Assembly: GCF_904831005.1 (NCBI RefSeq)
Contig: NZ_LR882982.1
Span: 3,472,001-3,536,000 of the forward strand
Direction of reading: 5' to 3'
Length of the DNA: 64,000 bases
Source: Microbacterium hydrocarbonoxydans
Lineage (GTDB): Bacteria; Actinomycetota; Actinomycetes; Actinomycetales; Microbacteriaceae
Shown in pieces: positions 9,041 through 17,618 of this stretch (positions within the stretch are counted from its first letter, which is position 1; each line of letters starts with the position of its first letter). Under the pieces are notes generated by a model, which was not told where the DNA came from, made no database searches, and saw only the letters and a program-made list of their open reading frames with translations. The translations under genes were made by a program, and so were the position numbers.

Positions 9041-10615
9041 TCACGCCCGAGCGCGCAGGTCCTTGCGCAGGATCTTCCCCGAGGCCGACTTGGGGATCGC
9101 GTCGATGAACTCGACCTGTCGCACCTTCTCGTGGGGCGCGACATGAGCCGCGACATGCGCCATCACCGCGTCCTCGTCGAGGTCCGCATCCGGCTGTCGA
9201 ACGACGAACGCCTTGGGCACCTCCTGCCCGTCGGCATCGGACACGCCGATGACGGCGGCGTCGGCGATGGCGGGATGCTCGAGCAGCACGGCCTCGAGCA
9301 CCGCCGGCGCGACCTGATAGCCCTTGTACTTGATGAGCTCCTTGAGTCGATCGACGATGCGGAAGACACCGTCATGCGTGACGGTCGCCACGTCACCGGT
9401 GTGCAGCCATCCGTCGGCGTCGAGCATCTCGGCGGTCGCGTCGGGCCGATTGAGGTAGCCCTGCATGACCTGGGGTCCGCGGATCAGCAGCTCGCCGGGC
9501 TCGCTCGCTCCCTCTGTGGGAGCCTCGACGTCGCTGCCGTCTTCTGCCACGAGCCTCGCCTCGGTGTTCGCCAGCAGCATGCCGACCGAAGAGCGGTCGA
9601 TGTCGGAGCGATCGTGGGGGATCGCGTGCGTCACGGGGCTCGTCTCGGTCATGCCGTATCCCTGGCACACGGTGCAGTCCAGCCGTGCCTCGACGGCCGA
9701 GGCGAGTGTGCCGTCGAGCGGCGCTGCTCCCGAGAAGATGACCTTGACCGATGACAGGTCGTACTGGTCGACGAGCGGATGCTTGGCGAGCGCGACCGCG
9801 ATCGGCGGCGCGATGAACACCCAGCTCGTACGGTGCTCCTGCACGACTCTCAGGAACTCGGTGAGGTCGAACCGGGGCATCGTCACGAGGGCCGCACGCT
9901 GACGCAGGGCGAAGTTCAGCAGCACCGTCATGCCGTAGATGTGGAAGAACGGCAGCACGGCCAGCACGCGATCGTCGTCGCCGAGCGAGATGGTCGAGCG
10001 GCACTGGCTGACGTTCGCGATCAGATTGCGGTGCGTGAGCATGACGCCCTTGGGGCGACCCGTCGTCCCCGACGAGTAGGGGAGCACAGCGAGATGCGTC
10101 GCGGGATCGAATGACACATCCGGCGCGGCATGACCCTCGCCGAGCAGCGCGGGCAGAGACGGGTGCCCCTCGGCGCCGTCGAGCACGATGATGTGATCCG
10201 CATCGAAGCCGAGCGACTCCGCTGCCTTCCGGGCGCCCGGAAGCAGCGGTGAGACGGTGACGAGCCAGCTCGCGTCGGCATCCGTCAGCTGATTCGCGAT
10301 CTCCTCGGGGGTGTAGAGCGAGTTGATCGTGGTGGCGGTGGCCCCCGCCCGCAGGATGCCGTGGAACACCGTCGCGAATGCAGGGACGTTGGGGCAGAGC
10401 ACCGCGACCGTGGTGCCGACTCCGACGCCGCGGGCGGCCAGGGCTCCGGCGAACAGATCGATCTGACCGATCAGCTGGCGGTAGCTGGTCGTCGCGCCGC
10501 TGACTCCGTCGATGAGGGCGACCGCGTCGAGGCGATCCTCCTCGACGTCGCCGAACAGGAACTCGTGGATCGAGACCGCGGGGATCTCGACGTCGGGATA
10601 GGAACTGCGCACCAT
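9041..10615 (-). CDS. Acyl-CoA/4-coumarate-CoA-ligase-type AMP-binding synthetase
   Basis: 524-residue adenylate-forming enzyme that would activate a carboxylic acid with ATP and transfer it to CoA. Visible ANL motifs: the phosphate loop YSSGTTGRPKG, then GYGMTE, the WLHTGD core motif, the hinge region (FRIVDRLKELIKYKGYQV) and the C-terminal lysine in KSASGKILRKDL. The set resembles 4-coumarate-CoA ligases and medium/long-chain acyl-CoA synthetases; the substrate cannot be told. ATG 10615 is chosen because AAGGAGA lies 6 nt upstream. It is divergent from the TauE-like gene. Confidence 0.88.
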   Translation of the reverse strand: MVRSSYPDVEIPAVSIHEFLFGDVEEDRLDAVALIDGVSGATTSYRQLIGQIDLFAGALAARGVGVGTTVAVLCPNVPAFATVFHGILRAGATATTINSLYTPEEIANQLTDADASWLVTVSPLLPGARKAAESLGFDADHIIVLDGAEGHPSLPALLGEGHAAPDVSFDPATHLAVLPYSSGTTGRPKGVMLTHRNLIANVSQCRSTISLGDDDRVLAVLPFFHIYGMTVLLNFALRQRAALVTMPRFDLTEFLRVVQEHRTSWVFIAPPIAVALAKHPLVDQYDLSSVKVIFSGAAPLDGTLASAVEARLDCTVCQGYGMTETSPVTHAIPHDRSDIDRSSVGMLLANTEARLVAEDGSDVEAPTEGASEPGELLIRGPQVMQGYLNRPDATAEMLDADGWLHTGDVATVTHDGVFRIVDRLKELIKYKGYQVAPAVLEAVLLEHPAIADAAVIGVSDADGQEVPKAFVVRQPDADLDEDAVMAHVAAHVAPHEKVRQVEFIDAIPKSASGKILRKDLRARA

Positions 10616-10713
10616 GGAGATCTCCTTCGATCCGGGCGACATCGTCGTCGTCGGTGCGATCCAGTGTCGCACACGAAGAGACTGCGTCCCAGAGGTGTGG
10701 TCGTCGTGAGGAG

Positions 10714-10719
10714 TAGGCT
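10714..10719 (+). promoter_or_regulatory. -10 hexamer TAGGCT, leaderless position
   Basis: TAGGCT ends 6 nt before the GTG start at 10726, so the transcript probably begins at or next to the start codon. No Shine-Dalgarno sequence is present. Confidence 0.6.
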
Positions 10720-10725
10720 GATCCG

Positions 10726-11526
10726 GTGACTGACGCAGCGACCCTGAGCAGAGGGCCTCGCGCCTACACGGCATTCATCGGGATTGGCCTGCTCGCGGGC
10801 CTTCTCTCGGGACTCTTCGGTGTCGGCGGCGGCACCGTCATCGTCCCGCTGCTCGTGCTGTTCCTGCACTTCAACCAGCGTCTCGGAGCCGGCACCTCGC
10901 TGGCGGCGATCGTTCCGACGGCGACGGTGGGCGTCGTGTCGTACGCGGTCAACGGGGCGGTCGCGTGGTTCCCCGCGCTGATTCTCGCTGCCGGCGCCGT
11001 GGTCGGAGCGCAGATCGGCACCCGACTCCTGCCGAAGATCTCGCAGACGGTGCTGCGCTGGTTCTTCGTCGGCTTCCTCGTGATCGTGATCGTCAGCCTG
11101 TTCCTCGTCGTGCCCTCGCGCGATGCCGAGTTCGAGCTCGAGCTGCTCAACGGGCTGGCGCTGCTCGTGGTCGGCGTCGGCACCGGCATCCTCGCGGGAT
11201 TGATCGGCGTCGGAGGCGGAGTCATCGTGGTGCCTGTGCTCATGCTGGCGTTCGGCACGAGCGACCTGGTGGCGAAGGGCACCTCTCTGCTGATGATGAT
11301 CCCGACCGCGATCTCGGGCACGATCGGCAACCTGCGCAACCGCAACGTCGACCTGGTCGCGGCGGCGATCGTGGGCATCTCGGCGTGTGCGACGACGGCG
11401 CTCGGCGCCTGGCTCGCCACGCTCATCGATCCGCTCCTGGGCAACATGCTGTTCGCGGCATATCTGGTGGTCATCGCCGTGCAGATGGCGATCAAGGCGA
11501 TCAGGGGACGCAGGAAGAACGACTGA
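10726..11526 (+). CDS. TauE/SafE-family sulfite/anion permease
   Basis: 266 residues, almost entirely hydrophobic, with about eight membrane segments. The two-fold repeated GLFGVGGG(T/V)xxVP and GLIGVGGGVIVVP motifs are the signature of the TauE/SafE (DUF81) family, exporters of sulfite, sulfoacetate or other small anions. Substrate unknown. The start is GTG at 10726, placed directly after a -10 hexamer and without a ribosome-binding site (leaderless type). It is not tightly linked to the genes downstream. Confidence 0.9.
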   Translation: MTDAATLSRGPRAYTAFIGIGLLAGLLSGLFGVGGGTVIVPLLVLFLHFNQRLGAGTSLAAIVPTATVGVVSYAVNGAVAWFPALILAAGAVVGAQIGTRLLPKISQTVLRWFFVGFLVIVIVSLFLVVPSRDAEFELELLNGLALLVVGVGTGILAGLIGVGGGVIVVPVLMLAFGTSDLVAKGTSLLMMIPTAISGTIGNLRNRNVDLVAAAIVGISACATTALGAWLATLIDPLLGNMLFAAYLVVIAVQMAIKAIRGRRKND

Positions 11527-11574
11527 GGGACTTTCATCCGGCTGCTGCGGCACCATGCGTCGCGGCCGAGAAAG

Positions 11575-11580
11575 TAGGAT
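11575..11580 (+). promoter_or_regulatory. -10 hexamer TAGGAT, leaderless position
   Basis: TAGGAT lies 6 nt before GTG 11587, predicting a leaderless transcript for the MaoC pair-murB-pnuC-nadR unit. Confidence 0.6.
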
Positions 11581-11586
11581 CGAAGG

Positions 11587-12060
11587 GTGGCAGTGAACCA
11601 AGATCTGGTCGGCCGGGAGTTCCCGCCGACGACCCCCTACCTCGTCGGACGCGAGAAGGTGCGCGAGTTCGCGCGCGCGGTGTTCGCCGACGCTCCGCAG
11701 CACACCGACGTCGAGGCCGCTCAGGCAGCGGGCTTCGCCGATGTGGTGGCGCCGCCGACCTTCGCGATGGTCATCCAGGACCATACGCTGCAGCAGCTGC
11801 TCGCCGAGCCCGACTCGGGCATCGTGCTCGCGCGCACGATCCACGCCGAGCAGAAGTTCTCGTACACCCGCCCCATCGTCGCAGGCGACGAACTCACCGG
11901 ACGGCTCCGTGTCACCGGCATCCGCATGATGGGCGGGAACGCCATGATCACGAGCGAGGCTCAGATCTCGGATGCCGAGGGCGAGCACGTCGTCACCGCC
12001 ACCAGCGTGCTGCTGGTCGGCGCTGACGAGAGCCAGAGCGCAGAAGAGGGAGCCGCGTGA
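11587..12060 (+). CDS. HadA-like (UPF0336) MaoC N-terminal-type dehydratase subunit
   Basis: 157 residues with a single hot-dog-fold MaoC-like domain (VGREFPPTTPYLVGREKVREFARAV..., APPTFAMV) of the FAS1-type dehydratase/UPF0336 family. In mycobacteria the homologous HadA pairs with HadB to form (3R)-hydroxyacyl dehydratase; the next gene is the HadB-like partner. It probably dehydrates a hydroxyacyl thioester, though mycolic acids are not expected in Microbacteriaceae, so the substrate is open. GTG start; the following gene overlaps its stop. Confidence 0.85.
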   Translation: MAVNQDLVGREFPPTTPYLVGREKVREFARAVFADAPQHTDVEAAQAAGFADVVAPPTFAMVIQDHTLQQLLAEPDSGIVLARTIHAEQKFSYTRPIVAGDELTGRLRVTGIRMMGGNAMITSEAQISDAEGEHVVTATSVLLVGADESQSAEEGAA

Positions 12061-12458
12061 TGTCGTACGCCGTCGGAGACGTGATCGCCGAGCGCACCGT
12101 GCACCTCACCCGTGAGTCGCTGGTGCGCTACGCCGGGGCGTCGGGAGACTTCAACCCGATCCACTACCGCGATGACGTCGCGGCAGCCGTCGGGCTTCCC
12201 GGCGTGCTCGCGCACGGCATGCTCACGATGGGCATCGCCTCGTCGGTGGTCGTCGCCGCACTCGAGCCGACCGCCCGCATCCTCGACTACGGCGTGCGCT
12301 TCACGAAGCCGGTCGTCGTGGATCCCGAGTCGGGAGCCGACCTGCAGGTCGTCGCGACCGTCGGCGCCGTGGACGACACGGCCGCACGCATCGATCTCAA
12401 GGTCACGTTCGGCGACACGACGGTGCTCGTCAAGGCGCAGCTGCGCGTCGCCGTCTGA
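12057..12458 (+). CDS. HadB-like MaoC-family hydratase/dehydratase
   Basis: 133 residues with the R-hydratase signature: the catalytic Asp/His region ASGDFNPIHYRDD and downstream HGMLTMG. This is the catalytic subunit type of the two-component MaoC dehydratases; it probably heterodimerises with the product of 11587-12060. The start is GTG 12057 (overlapping GTGA) or ATG 12060. It overlaps murB by 1 nt (TGATG). The pair next to murB is a common actinobacterial arrangement. Confidence 0.88.
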   Translation: MMSYAVGDVIAERTVHLTRESLVRYAGASGDFNPIHYRDDVAAAVGLPGVLAHGMLTMGIASSVVVAALEPTARILDYGVRFTKPVVVDPESGADLQVVATVGAVDDTAARIDLKVTFGDTTVLVKAQLRVAV

Positions 12459-13606
12459 TGGGCGACACCCTGGTACACGAGATCGAGCCGCTGCAGCTCG
12501 CCACGCTCACGACCCTGCGCACCGGGGGTGCCCCGGAGCGGATGGTCGACGCGGCGACGACCGATGAGCTCGTCGCCGCACTCCGCGACGTGTGGGCTCG
12601 CGGTGACGAGTGGTTCGTGCTCGGCGGTGGATCGAACCTGTTCATCGGTGACGAGACGTTCGAGGGCACTGTCATCCGCGTGCTCACGCGCGGCATCGAA
12701 GAGCTCCCGTCGCCGCACCCCGGCCGCATCCGCCTGCGCGTGCAGGCCGGGCACGGATGGGACGATCTGGTCGCGTACGCTGTCGAACGCGGCTATGCAG
12801 GGCTCGAGGCCATGAGCGGCATCCCCGGCACCGTCGGGGCCTCGCCCGTGCAGAACATCGGCGCCTACGGTCAGGAGATCCAGGAGACGCTGGTCGAGGT
12901 CGACCTCATCGACGAGGCCACGGGCGAGGTGTCGGTCGTTCCGGCATCCGACCTGGGACTCGGATTCCGCACCTCGGTGTTGAAACACCACTACGGCAGC
13001 GTCCCCGAGCGGCGCGCCGTGATCCTCTCGGTCACGGTCGATCTGCTCGTCGCCGGTGAGCGCATCGTGCGCGGGCAGCAGCTGCGCCGTGCGCTCGGTC
13101 TCGACTCCGATGCGCCCGTGCCACTCGCCTGGGTGCGCGAACGCATCCTCGCCACCCGCGCATCCAAGGGCATGCTGCTCGATGACGACGATCCCGACAC
13201 CCACAGCGTGGGCTCGTTCTTCCAGAACGCCATCGTGCCCGAGGCCGTCGCCCGCGCACTGCCGCCCGAGTGCCCGCGCTGGCCCGTGGCACCCGACCTC
13301 GACGCCGTCACCGTGATCCCGCTCGCCTCGTACGACGGTCTCGTGCCCGCCTCGAAGGCGGTCGAGGTGCCCGATGTCAAGGTGAGCGCCGCCTGGCTCA
13401 TCGAGCACGCCGGGATCCGCAAGGGCTTCAAGCTGCCGCGTTCGCGGGCCTCGGTGTCGACCAAGCACGCGCTCGCGCTGACCAACCGGGGCGGCGCTAC
13501 TGCCGCCGAGGTCTCGGAGCTCGCGCGTTTCATCCAGAGCAGGGTGCACGCAGAGTTCGGCCTCGTGCTGCAGCCCGAGCCCGTGCTGCTCGGCGTCGAG
13601 CTCTAG
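12458..13606 (+). CDS. murB: UDP-N-acetylenolpyruvoylglucosamine reductase
   Basis: 382-residue FAD enzyme reducing UDP-GlcNAc-enolpyruvate to UDP-MurNAc in peptidoglycan synthesis. Visible are the FAD-binding N-terminus (LTTLRTGG, then LGGGSNL), the GLEAMSGIPGTVGASPVQNIGAYGQE core, GFRTSVLK and the serine-containing SVGSFFQNAIV active-site region. Longer than the E. coli enzyme but in line with actinobacterial MurB. ATG overlaps the preceding stop. Essential cell-wall gene in the cytosol. Confidence 0.95.
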   Translation: MGDTLVHEIEPLQLATLTTLRTGGAPERMVDAATTDELVAALRDVWARGDEWFVLGGGSNLFIGDETFEGTVIRVLTRGIEELPSPHPGRIRLRVQAGHGWDDLVAYAVERGYAGLEAMSGIPGTVGASPVQNIGAYGQEIQETLVEVDLIDEATGEVSVVPASDLGLGFRTSVLKHHYGSVPERRAVILSVTVDLLVAGERIVRGQQLRRALGLDSDAPVPLAWVRERILATRASKGMLLDDDDPDTHSVGSFFQNAIVPEAVARALPPECPRWPVAPDLDAVTVIPLASYDGLVPASKAVEVPDVKVSAAWLIEHAGIRKGFKLPRSRASVSTKHALALTNRGGATAAEVSELARFIQSRVHAEFGLVLQPEPVLLGVEL

Positions 13607-13614
13607 GCCGGATC

Positions 13615-14226
13615 GTGCTCGACTGGCTTCAGACCGAATGGCCCCAGGTGCTCGGTTTCGTCACCGGTGCCGTGTGCGTGTGGCTGGCGGGTCGGCGGAA
13701 CATCTGGAACTATCCGATCGGCATCGCCAACAACGTGGTGCTGTTCATCGTCTTCATCGGTGCCGGGCTCTACGCCTCTTCTGCGCTGCAGATCGTGTAC
13801 CTGCTGATGGGCGTGCACGGGTGGTGGCGATGGACCCGCGGTGCCGAGCAGAGCCGCACCTACGTCGTGCGCACGCCGAACAGGGCCTGGCCCTGGCTCG
13901 CGGTCGCGGCGGTCGTCGGGACCGCCGTGCTCGTGTGGGTGCTCACCACGTTCACCGACTCGCAGGTCGCGATCGCGGATGCGGCGACGACCGCCGCGAG
14001 CCTCGTGGCGCAGTACATGCTGAACCGCAAATGGATCGAGAACTGGTTCGTCTGGATCTGCGTCGACATCGCCTTCGTCGGACTGTCGATCGCCGCAGGG
14101 CTCTGGGTGATCGCCGCGCTCTACCTGCTCTTCATCGGGCTGTGCGTGATCGGCTATCGGTCGTGGCGACGCGCGGCGACACACGAGCGCTCCGGGGCGC
14201 CCGGCCTCGCGACCGCCCGCGCATGA
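13615..14226 (+). CDS. pnuC: Nicotinamide riboside transporter PnuC-type
   Basis: 203-residue membrane protein with about seven hydrophobic segments and the PnuC hallmarks NIWNYPIGIANN and the late NRKWIENWFVWICVD region that forms the substrate site in known structures. It imports nicotinamide riboside by facilitated diffusion. GTG 13615 begins 8 nt after murB. Its stop overlaps the start of the nadR-like gene, which would phosphorylate and adenylate the imported riboside, so the two form a salvage module. Confidence 0.9.
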   Translation: MLDWLQTEWPQVLGFVTGAVCVWLAGRRNIWNYPIGIANNVVLFIVFIGAGLYASSALQIVYLLMGVHGWWRWTRGAEQSRTYVVRTPNRAWPWLAVAAVVGTAVLVWVLTTFTDSQVAIADAATTAASLVAQYMLNRKWIENWFVWICVDIAFVGLSIAAGLWVIAALYLLFIGLCVIGYRSWRRAATHERSGAPGLATARA

Positions 14227-15317
14227 GCAGCGCGGAACACGGCGGCGGGCAAAGTCACGGGCTCGTTCTCGGCAAGTTCTATCCCTTCCACAGCGGGCAC
14301 TCGCATCTGATCCGCGAGGCGCAGCGGCACAGCGATCGGGTCACCGTGCAGGTGCTGGGAGCGTCGGTCGAGTCGATTCCGCTCGAGGTGCGCGCCGACT
14401 GGATCCGCGAGGCGCACCCCGGCGTGCGGGTGATGGCGGCGATGGACGATGCTCCGGTCGACTTCGACTCGGAGTCCGCGTGGGACGAGCACATGGCGGT
14501 GATCGAGTCGCTGCTCGATGCGCCTGTCGACACGGTGTTCTCCTGCGATTCCTACGGCGGTGAGCTCGCGCGGCGACTCGGTGCCCGCTGGATGCGCATC
14601 GACGAGGGCCGCCGTGTCAATCCGATCTCGGGCACCGCCATCCGCGCCGACGTGGCCGCGCACTGGCACGAGCTCACGCCGGCCGTGCGCGCCTGGCTCA
14701 CTGCGCGGGTCGTGGTGCTGGGTGCGGAGTCCACCGGCTCGACGACCCTCGCTGCGGCGCTCGCCGACAGGCTCGGCACGCACTGGGTGCCGGAGTACGG
14801 CCGGGAGTACTCCGAGATCCGCGAGGGAGGGCTGACCGCACCGTGGCGCAGTTCCGAGTTCGATCTGATCGTCGACCGGCAGATCGCCCTCGAGCGGCGC
14901 GCTCTGCGCACGGTTCCGCTGCCTGTGCTCGTGTGCGACACGGATGTGCTGGCGACCGTTCTGTGGCACGAGCGCTATGTCGGATCTCACGCCGCGCGCT
15001 TCGTGGAGGCGGCTGCCGCGCACCGACCTCTGCTCTATGTGCTCACCGGTGATGAGATCCCGTTCGTGCAGGACGGGATGCGCGACGGCGAGCACATCCG
15101 CCACGACATGCAGCAGCGCTTCCGCGATGTGCTCGCGGCGCAGTCGGTGCCCTGGATCGAGGTGCACGGTGGGGTGTCTGAGCGCGTCGATGCCGCAGCA
15201 TCCGCTCTCGAGCCCCTGCTGGCCGATCGTCTGCGATTCGCGGCGCCGCTCGAGGCGAGGCCGCTCGACGAGCAGCGCGCACTGCAGAGAGACGCCGAGA
15301 CCCCGTCGTTAGGATGA
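14223..15317 (+). CDS. nadR: NadR-like NMN adenylyltransferase / nicotinamide riboside kinase
   Basis: 364-residue bifunctional enzyme. The N-terminal nucleotidyltransferase domain shows GKFYPFHSGH (HxGH type) and later NPISGTAIR; the C-terminal kinase domain has a P-loop-like GAESTGSTTLA at about residue 165. Together they convert nicotinamide riboside to NMN to NAD. There is no N-terminal helix-turn-helix, so unlike enterobacterial NadR it should not be a repressor. The P-loop ends in STGSTTL where GKST is usual: a serine replaces the expected lysine, worth checking. ATG overlaps the pnuC stop. Confidence 0.88.
   Translation: MSSAEHGGGQSHGLVLGKFYPFHSGHSHLIREAQRHSDRVTVQVLGASVESIPLEVRADWIREAHPGVRVMAAMDDAPVDFDSESAWDEHMAVIESLLDAPVDTVFSCDSYGGELARRLGARWMRIDEGRRVNPISGTAIRADVAAHWHELTPAVRAWLTARVVVLGAESTGSTTLAAALADRLGTHWVPEYGREYSEIREGGLTAPWRSSEFDLIVDRQIALERRALRTVPLPVLVCDTDVLATVLWHERYVGSHAARFVEAAAAHRPLLYVLTGDEIPFVQDGMRDGEHIRHDMQQRFRDVLAAQSVPWIEVHGGVSERVDAAASALEPLLADRLRFAAPLEARPLDEQRALQRDAETPSLG
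15310..15315 (+). promoter_or_regulatory. -10 hexamer TAGGAT before the MoxR operon
   Basis: TTAGGAT ends 6 nt before ATG 15322, overlapping the end of the nadR-like gene. It predicts a separate leaderless transcript for the five-gene operon. Confidence 0.6.
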
Positions 15318-15321
15318 TCGC

Positions 15322-16944
15322 ATGCCAGACCTCTGGAACAGAGCAGACCGCGGGAGCAGCCAGGACCGGGGGAGCAGCCCGGATCGCTGGGGCAGAGTGT
15401 CGGCGTCGCCCACGAACCCCGGCAGCGGTCACGGAGTGCGCGAGCTGACGGCGGAAGACCTGTTCCGCCCGGCCGAGCGCAGCGCGGTGCCGCTGGACGA
15501 GCGGCTCCGCCAGGTCTACTACTGGATCGTGAACCGGGCTGTCATCTCGCCCTACTACGACATGGAGTTCTCGCACGGAGAGCCGCTCTCGATCGAGCTG
15601 GGCGACGCCGGTGCCACCGTGTCGCTGCCCACTCAGGCGTCGTTCTCGTCGAACGTGCTCGTGCCTCTCCTCACCTTCGCGGTGGGCGGCAAGTGCCTGC
15701 TGATCGGCGGCCCGGGGCGTGGCAAGACCACCGTGGCGGTGTTGATGGGGGTTCTCGCCGGAACCGCGTCGGACGACGTGCGGCGCGCCGTGCAGCAGGG
15801 GCAGCCGCAGCTGACGGTGAGCGACCTCGTCGGCATCCCGCTGCCTCGAGACCTCGTCGGCGCGGAGCAGCTGTCCGACATCCGCATCGCCTGGCGGGAC
15901 TGGCTCGGCCTGCCGGTCAAGATCATCGACGAGTACAACCGGATTCCCACCAAGACCCAGTCGGCGCTGCTGACGATGGTGGCCGAGGGGTATGTCGAGA
16001 GCCACGACCAGATGCGCCGCACCGCGCCCGACGGGGGAGTGGAGAGCTGGTTCTTCACGGCGAACGACGACGCGGGCGGAGGCACGTTCCCCGTGATCCA
16101 GGCACTGCGCGACCGCATGGACGTCACGGTGCAGGCGGCGGGATTCAACAGTCGGTTCTTCGACGAGCTGATCACGCGGGTCGAGGCGGGCGAGAAGCCC
16201 GAGGAGCATCTGCCCGCTGAGCTGGCTTTCGACGCGGCGCAGCGCTCTGAGATGCGCGCACGCATCCGCGCCGTGCCGATCCCGGATGCCGTGCGCGATC
16301 GCCTGAGGTTCTTCCTCAGTCACTTCGAGTTCGTGCAGCACGGCGGACGCCGGTTCGAGTACCGCACGAAAGACGTCGTCACCACATCAGGCGGCCGGGT
16401 CGGCGAGGTCATCGAGGCCAACAGCGGCGCCGACCTCGACGTCGATCTCGGTGCGCAGACCCGCAACGGGCTGTCGGTGCGGGCACTGCAGACGCTCATC
16501 CTCTATTCCAAGGCGATGGCCTGGTTCAGAGGAGTGGAAGCGGTCGAGCTCGACGACGTCGCCGCGGTGCTGCCGTTCGTGCTGCGCGGCAAGCTGCTGC
16601 CCAACACCACGCACCCGCGGTTCGACGTGGGGGCGGAACGCGAGCTCAGCACAGACACCGTCAGCTGGCTCGCCGACCTGTTCGCCCAGTCCTGCCGGCA
16701 GTACGACTCTCTCGGTCGCGACACCGACGACCGGGTCGCGATGCTTCTCGACGAGTTCGACGGCGGACTCGAGGGGGTCTCGGCTCTCGAGGCCTCGCGT
16801 CGGATCACGGCCGTCGAGGCGCAGTTGCGCCGCATCGCCACCGTCGGCAAGCTCTATGGCCGTGACTTCGACGACGTCATCGCGCTGAAGTACCTGCATC
16901 AGCGGTATACCGCGTACGTGCGCTGGCAGGAGCTGCGCGGGTGA
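15322..16944 (+). CDS. MoxR-type AAA+ ATPase
   Basis: 540 residues. Walker A GGPGRGKT at 129-136, Walker B VKIIDEYNR at about 199-207, a sensor-1 segment FTANDD near 245-250 and a following NSRFFDELITR segment place it in the MoxR/RavA branch of AAA+ proteins, which act as chaperones for VWA-domain partners. The N-terminus (about 1-45) is Ser/Arg-rich and unstructured. The C-terminal 180 residues are an extra helical region beyond typical MoxR (about 330 residues). First gene of a five-gene overlapping operon whose third gene encodes a VWA protein. Confidence 0.88.
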   Translation: MPDLWNRADRGSSQDRGSSPDRWGRVSASPTNPGSGHGVRELTAEDLFRPAERSAVPLDERLRQVYYWIVNRAVISPYYDMEFSHGEPLSIELGDAGATVSLPTQASFSSNVLVPLLTFAVGGKCLLIGGPGRGKTTVAVLMGVLAGTASDDVRRAVQQGQPQLTVSDLVGIPLPRDLVGAEQLSDIRIAWRDWLGLPVKIIDEYNRIPTKTQSALLTMVAEGYVESHDQMRRTAPDGGVESWFFTANDDAGGGTFPVIQALRDRMDVTVQAAGFNSRFFDELITRVEAGEKPEEHLPAELAFDAAQRSEMRARIRAVPIPDAVRDRLRFFLSHFEFVQHGGRRFEYRTKDVVTTSGGRVGEVIEANSGADLDVDLGAQTRNGLSVRALQTLILYSKAMAWFRGVEAVELDDVAAVLPFVLRGKLLPNTTHPRFDVGAERELSTDTVSWLADLFAQSCRQYDSLGRDTDDRVAMLLDEFDGGLEGVSALEASRRITAVEAQLRRIATVGKLYGRDFDDVIALKYLHQRYTAYVRWQELRG

Positions 16945-17618
16945 TCCGCCTTCCCGTGCAGCTCGCGAACGCGCCCGCGCCCTTCGCTCCGGCGGTGCTC
17001 GCAGATCTCTCCTCCGTGGGACTCGATGCCGCACTCGCCTCGGATTCCGTGGCCCAGGCCCACGGCGACCCCGAGCTCTTCACGCGAGCCCTCGCAGCAG
17101 GCATCGCGGCCGCACCCGCATCTCTGCACGATCGCGACCGGGTGCTGGATCTGGTGGCGATCGCGGCGTGGCGAGCGGGGGCGCTCGGGCTCCGTGCCGA
17201 TGCGCTCACCAGGCTCGCCGGGTTGCCGACGCCTGAGTCGCGCGTGGCCGCGGCCGCCGCCCTGGGACTCGGCGCAGAGCATCTCGACGTCTTCGTGCGC
17301 CGCCAGCAGACCGACCGCTTCTGGTGGCCGGGCCGTGCCGATCAGCGCGGATACGTTCTCGCCGTCGGAGGGTTCCGCGGCCTGGGCGGCGCCTGGATCC
17401 ATCCCCCTGAACGCGTCGACCGCCTCGCCGAGTCCGGTGCCTTCGCCGTGCTCGTCGCAGGTTCCTGGTGGCGGCTCGACGCCGATGTCTGGTGTTCGAG
17501 ACTGGCGCTGCTCGCCGAGCAGCCCGCGCTGCCGGATGCGCCGATCGACGACGGCGTGACGGTGGTGATCGGCGCCGACACGCACCTCGCCTGGGTGCAT
17601 GTGAGGGAGTCGCAGTGA
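16941..17618 (+). CDS. Unknown protein of the MoxR operon (225 aa)
   Basis: Not recognised. 225 residues, Ala- and Leu-rich. The first half reads as helical hairpins (repeat-like SVGLDAAL, RALAAGIAAAP, AIAAWRAGALGLRADALTRLAG), while the second half carries Trp-rich and beta-like segments (DRFWWPGRADQRGYV, LGGAWIHPPE, GSWWRLDADVW). No signal peptide or membrane helix is visible. GTG start overlaps the ATPase stop (GTGA) and its own stop overlaps the next GTG, so it is translated together with both; it is probably an adaptor or substrate-binding component. Confidence 0.8.
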   Translation: MIRLPVQLANAPAPFAPAVLADLSSVGLDAALASDSVAQAHGDPELFTRALAAGIAAAPASLHDRDRVLDLVAIAAWRAGALGLRADALTRLAGLPTPESRVAAAAALGLGAEHLDVFVRRQQTDRFWWPGRADQRGYVLAVGGFRGLGGAWIHPPERVDRLAESGAFAVLVAGSWWRLDADVWCSRLALLAEQPALPDAPIDDGVTVVIGADTHLAWVHVRESQ

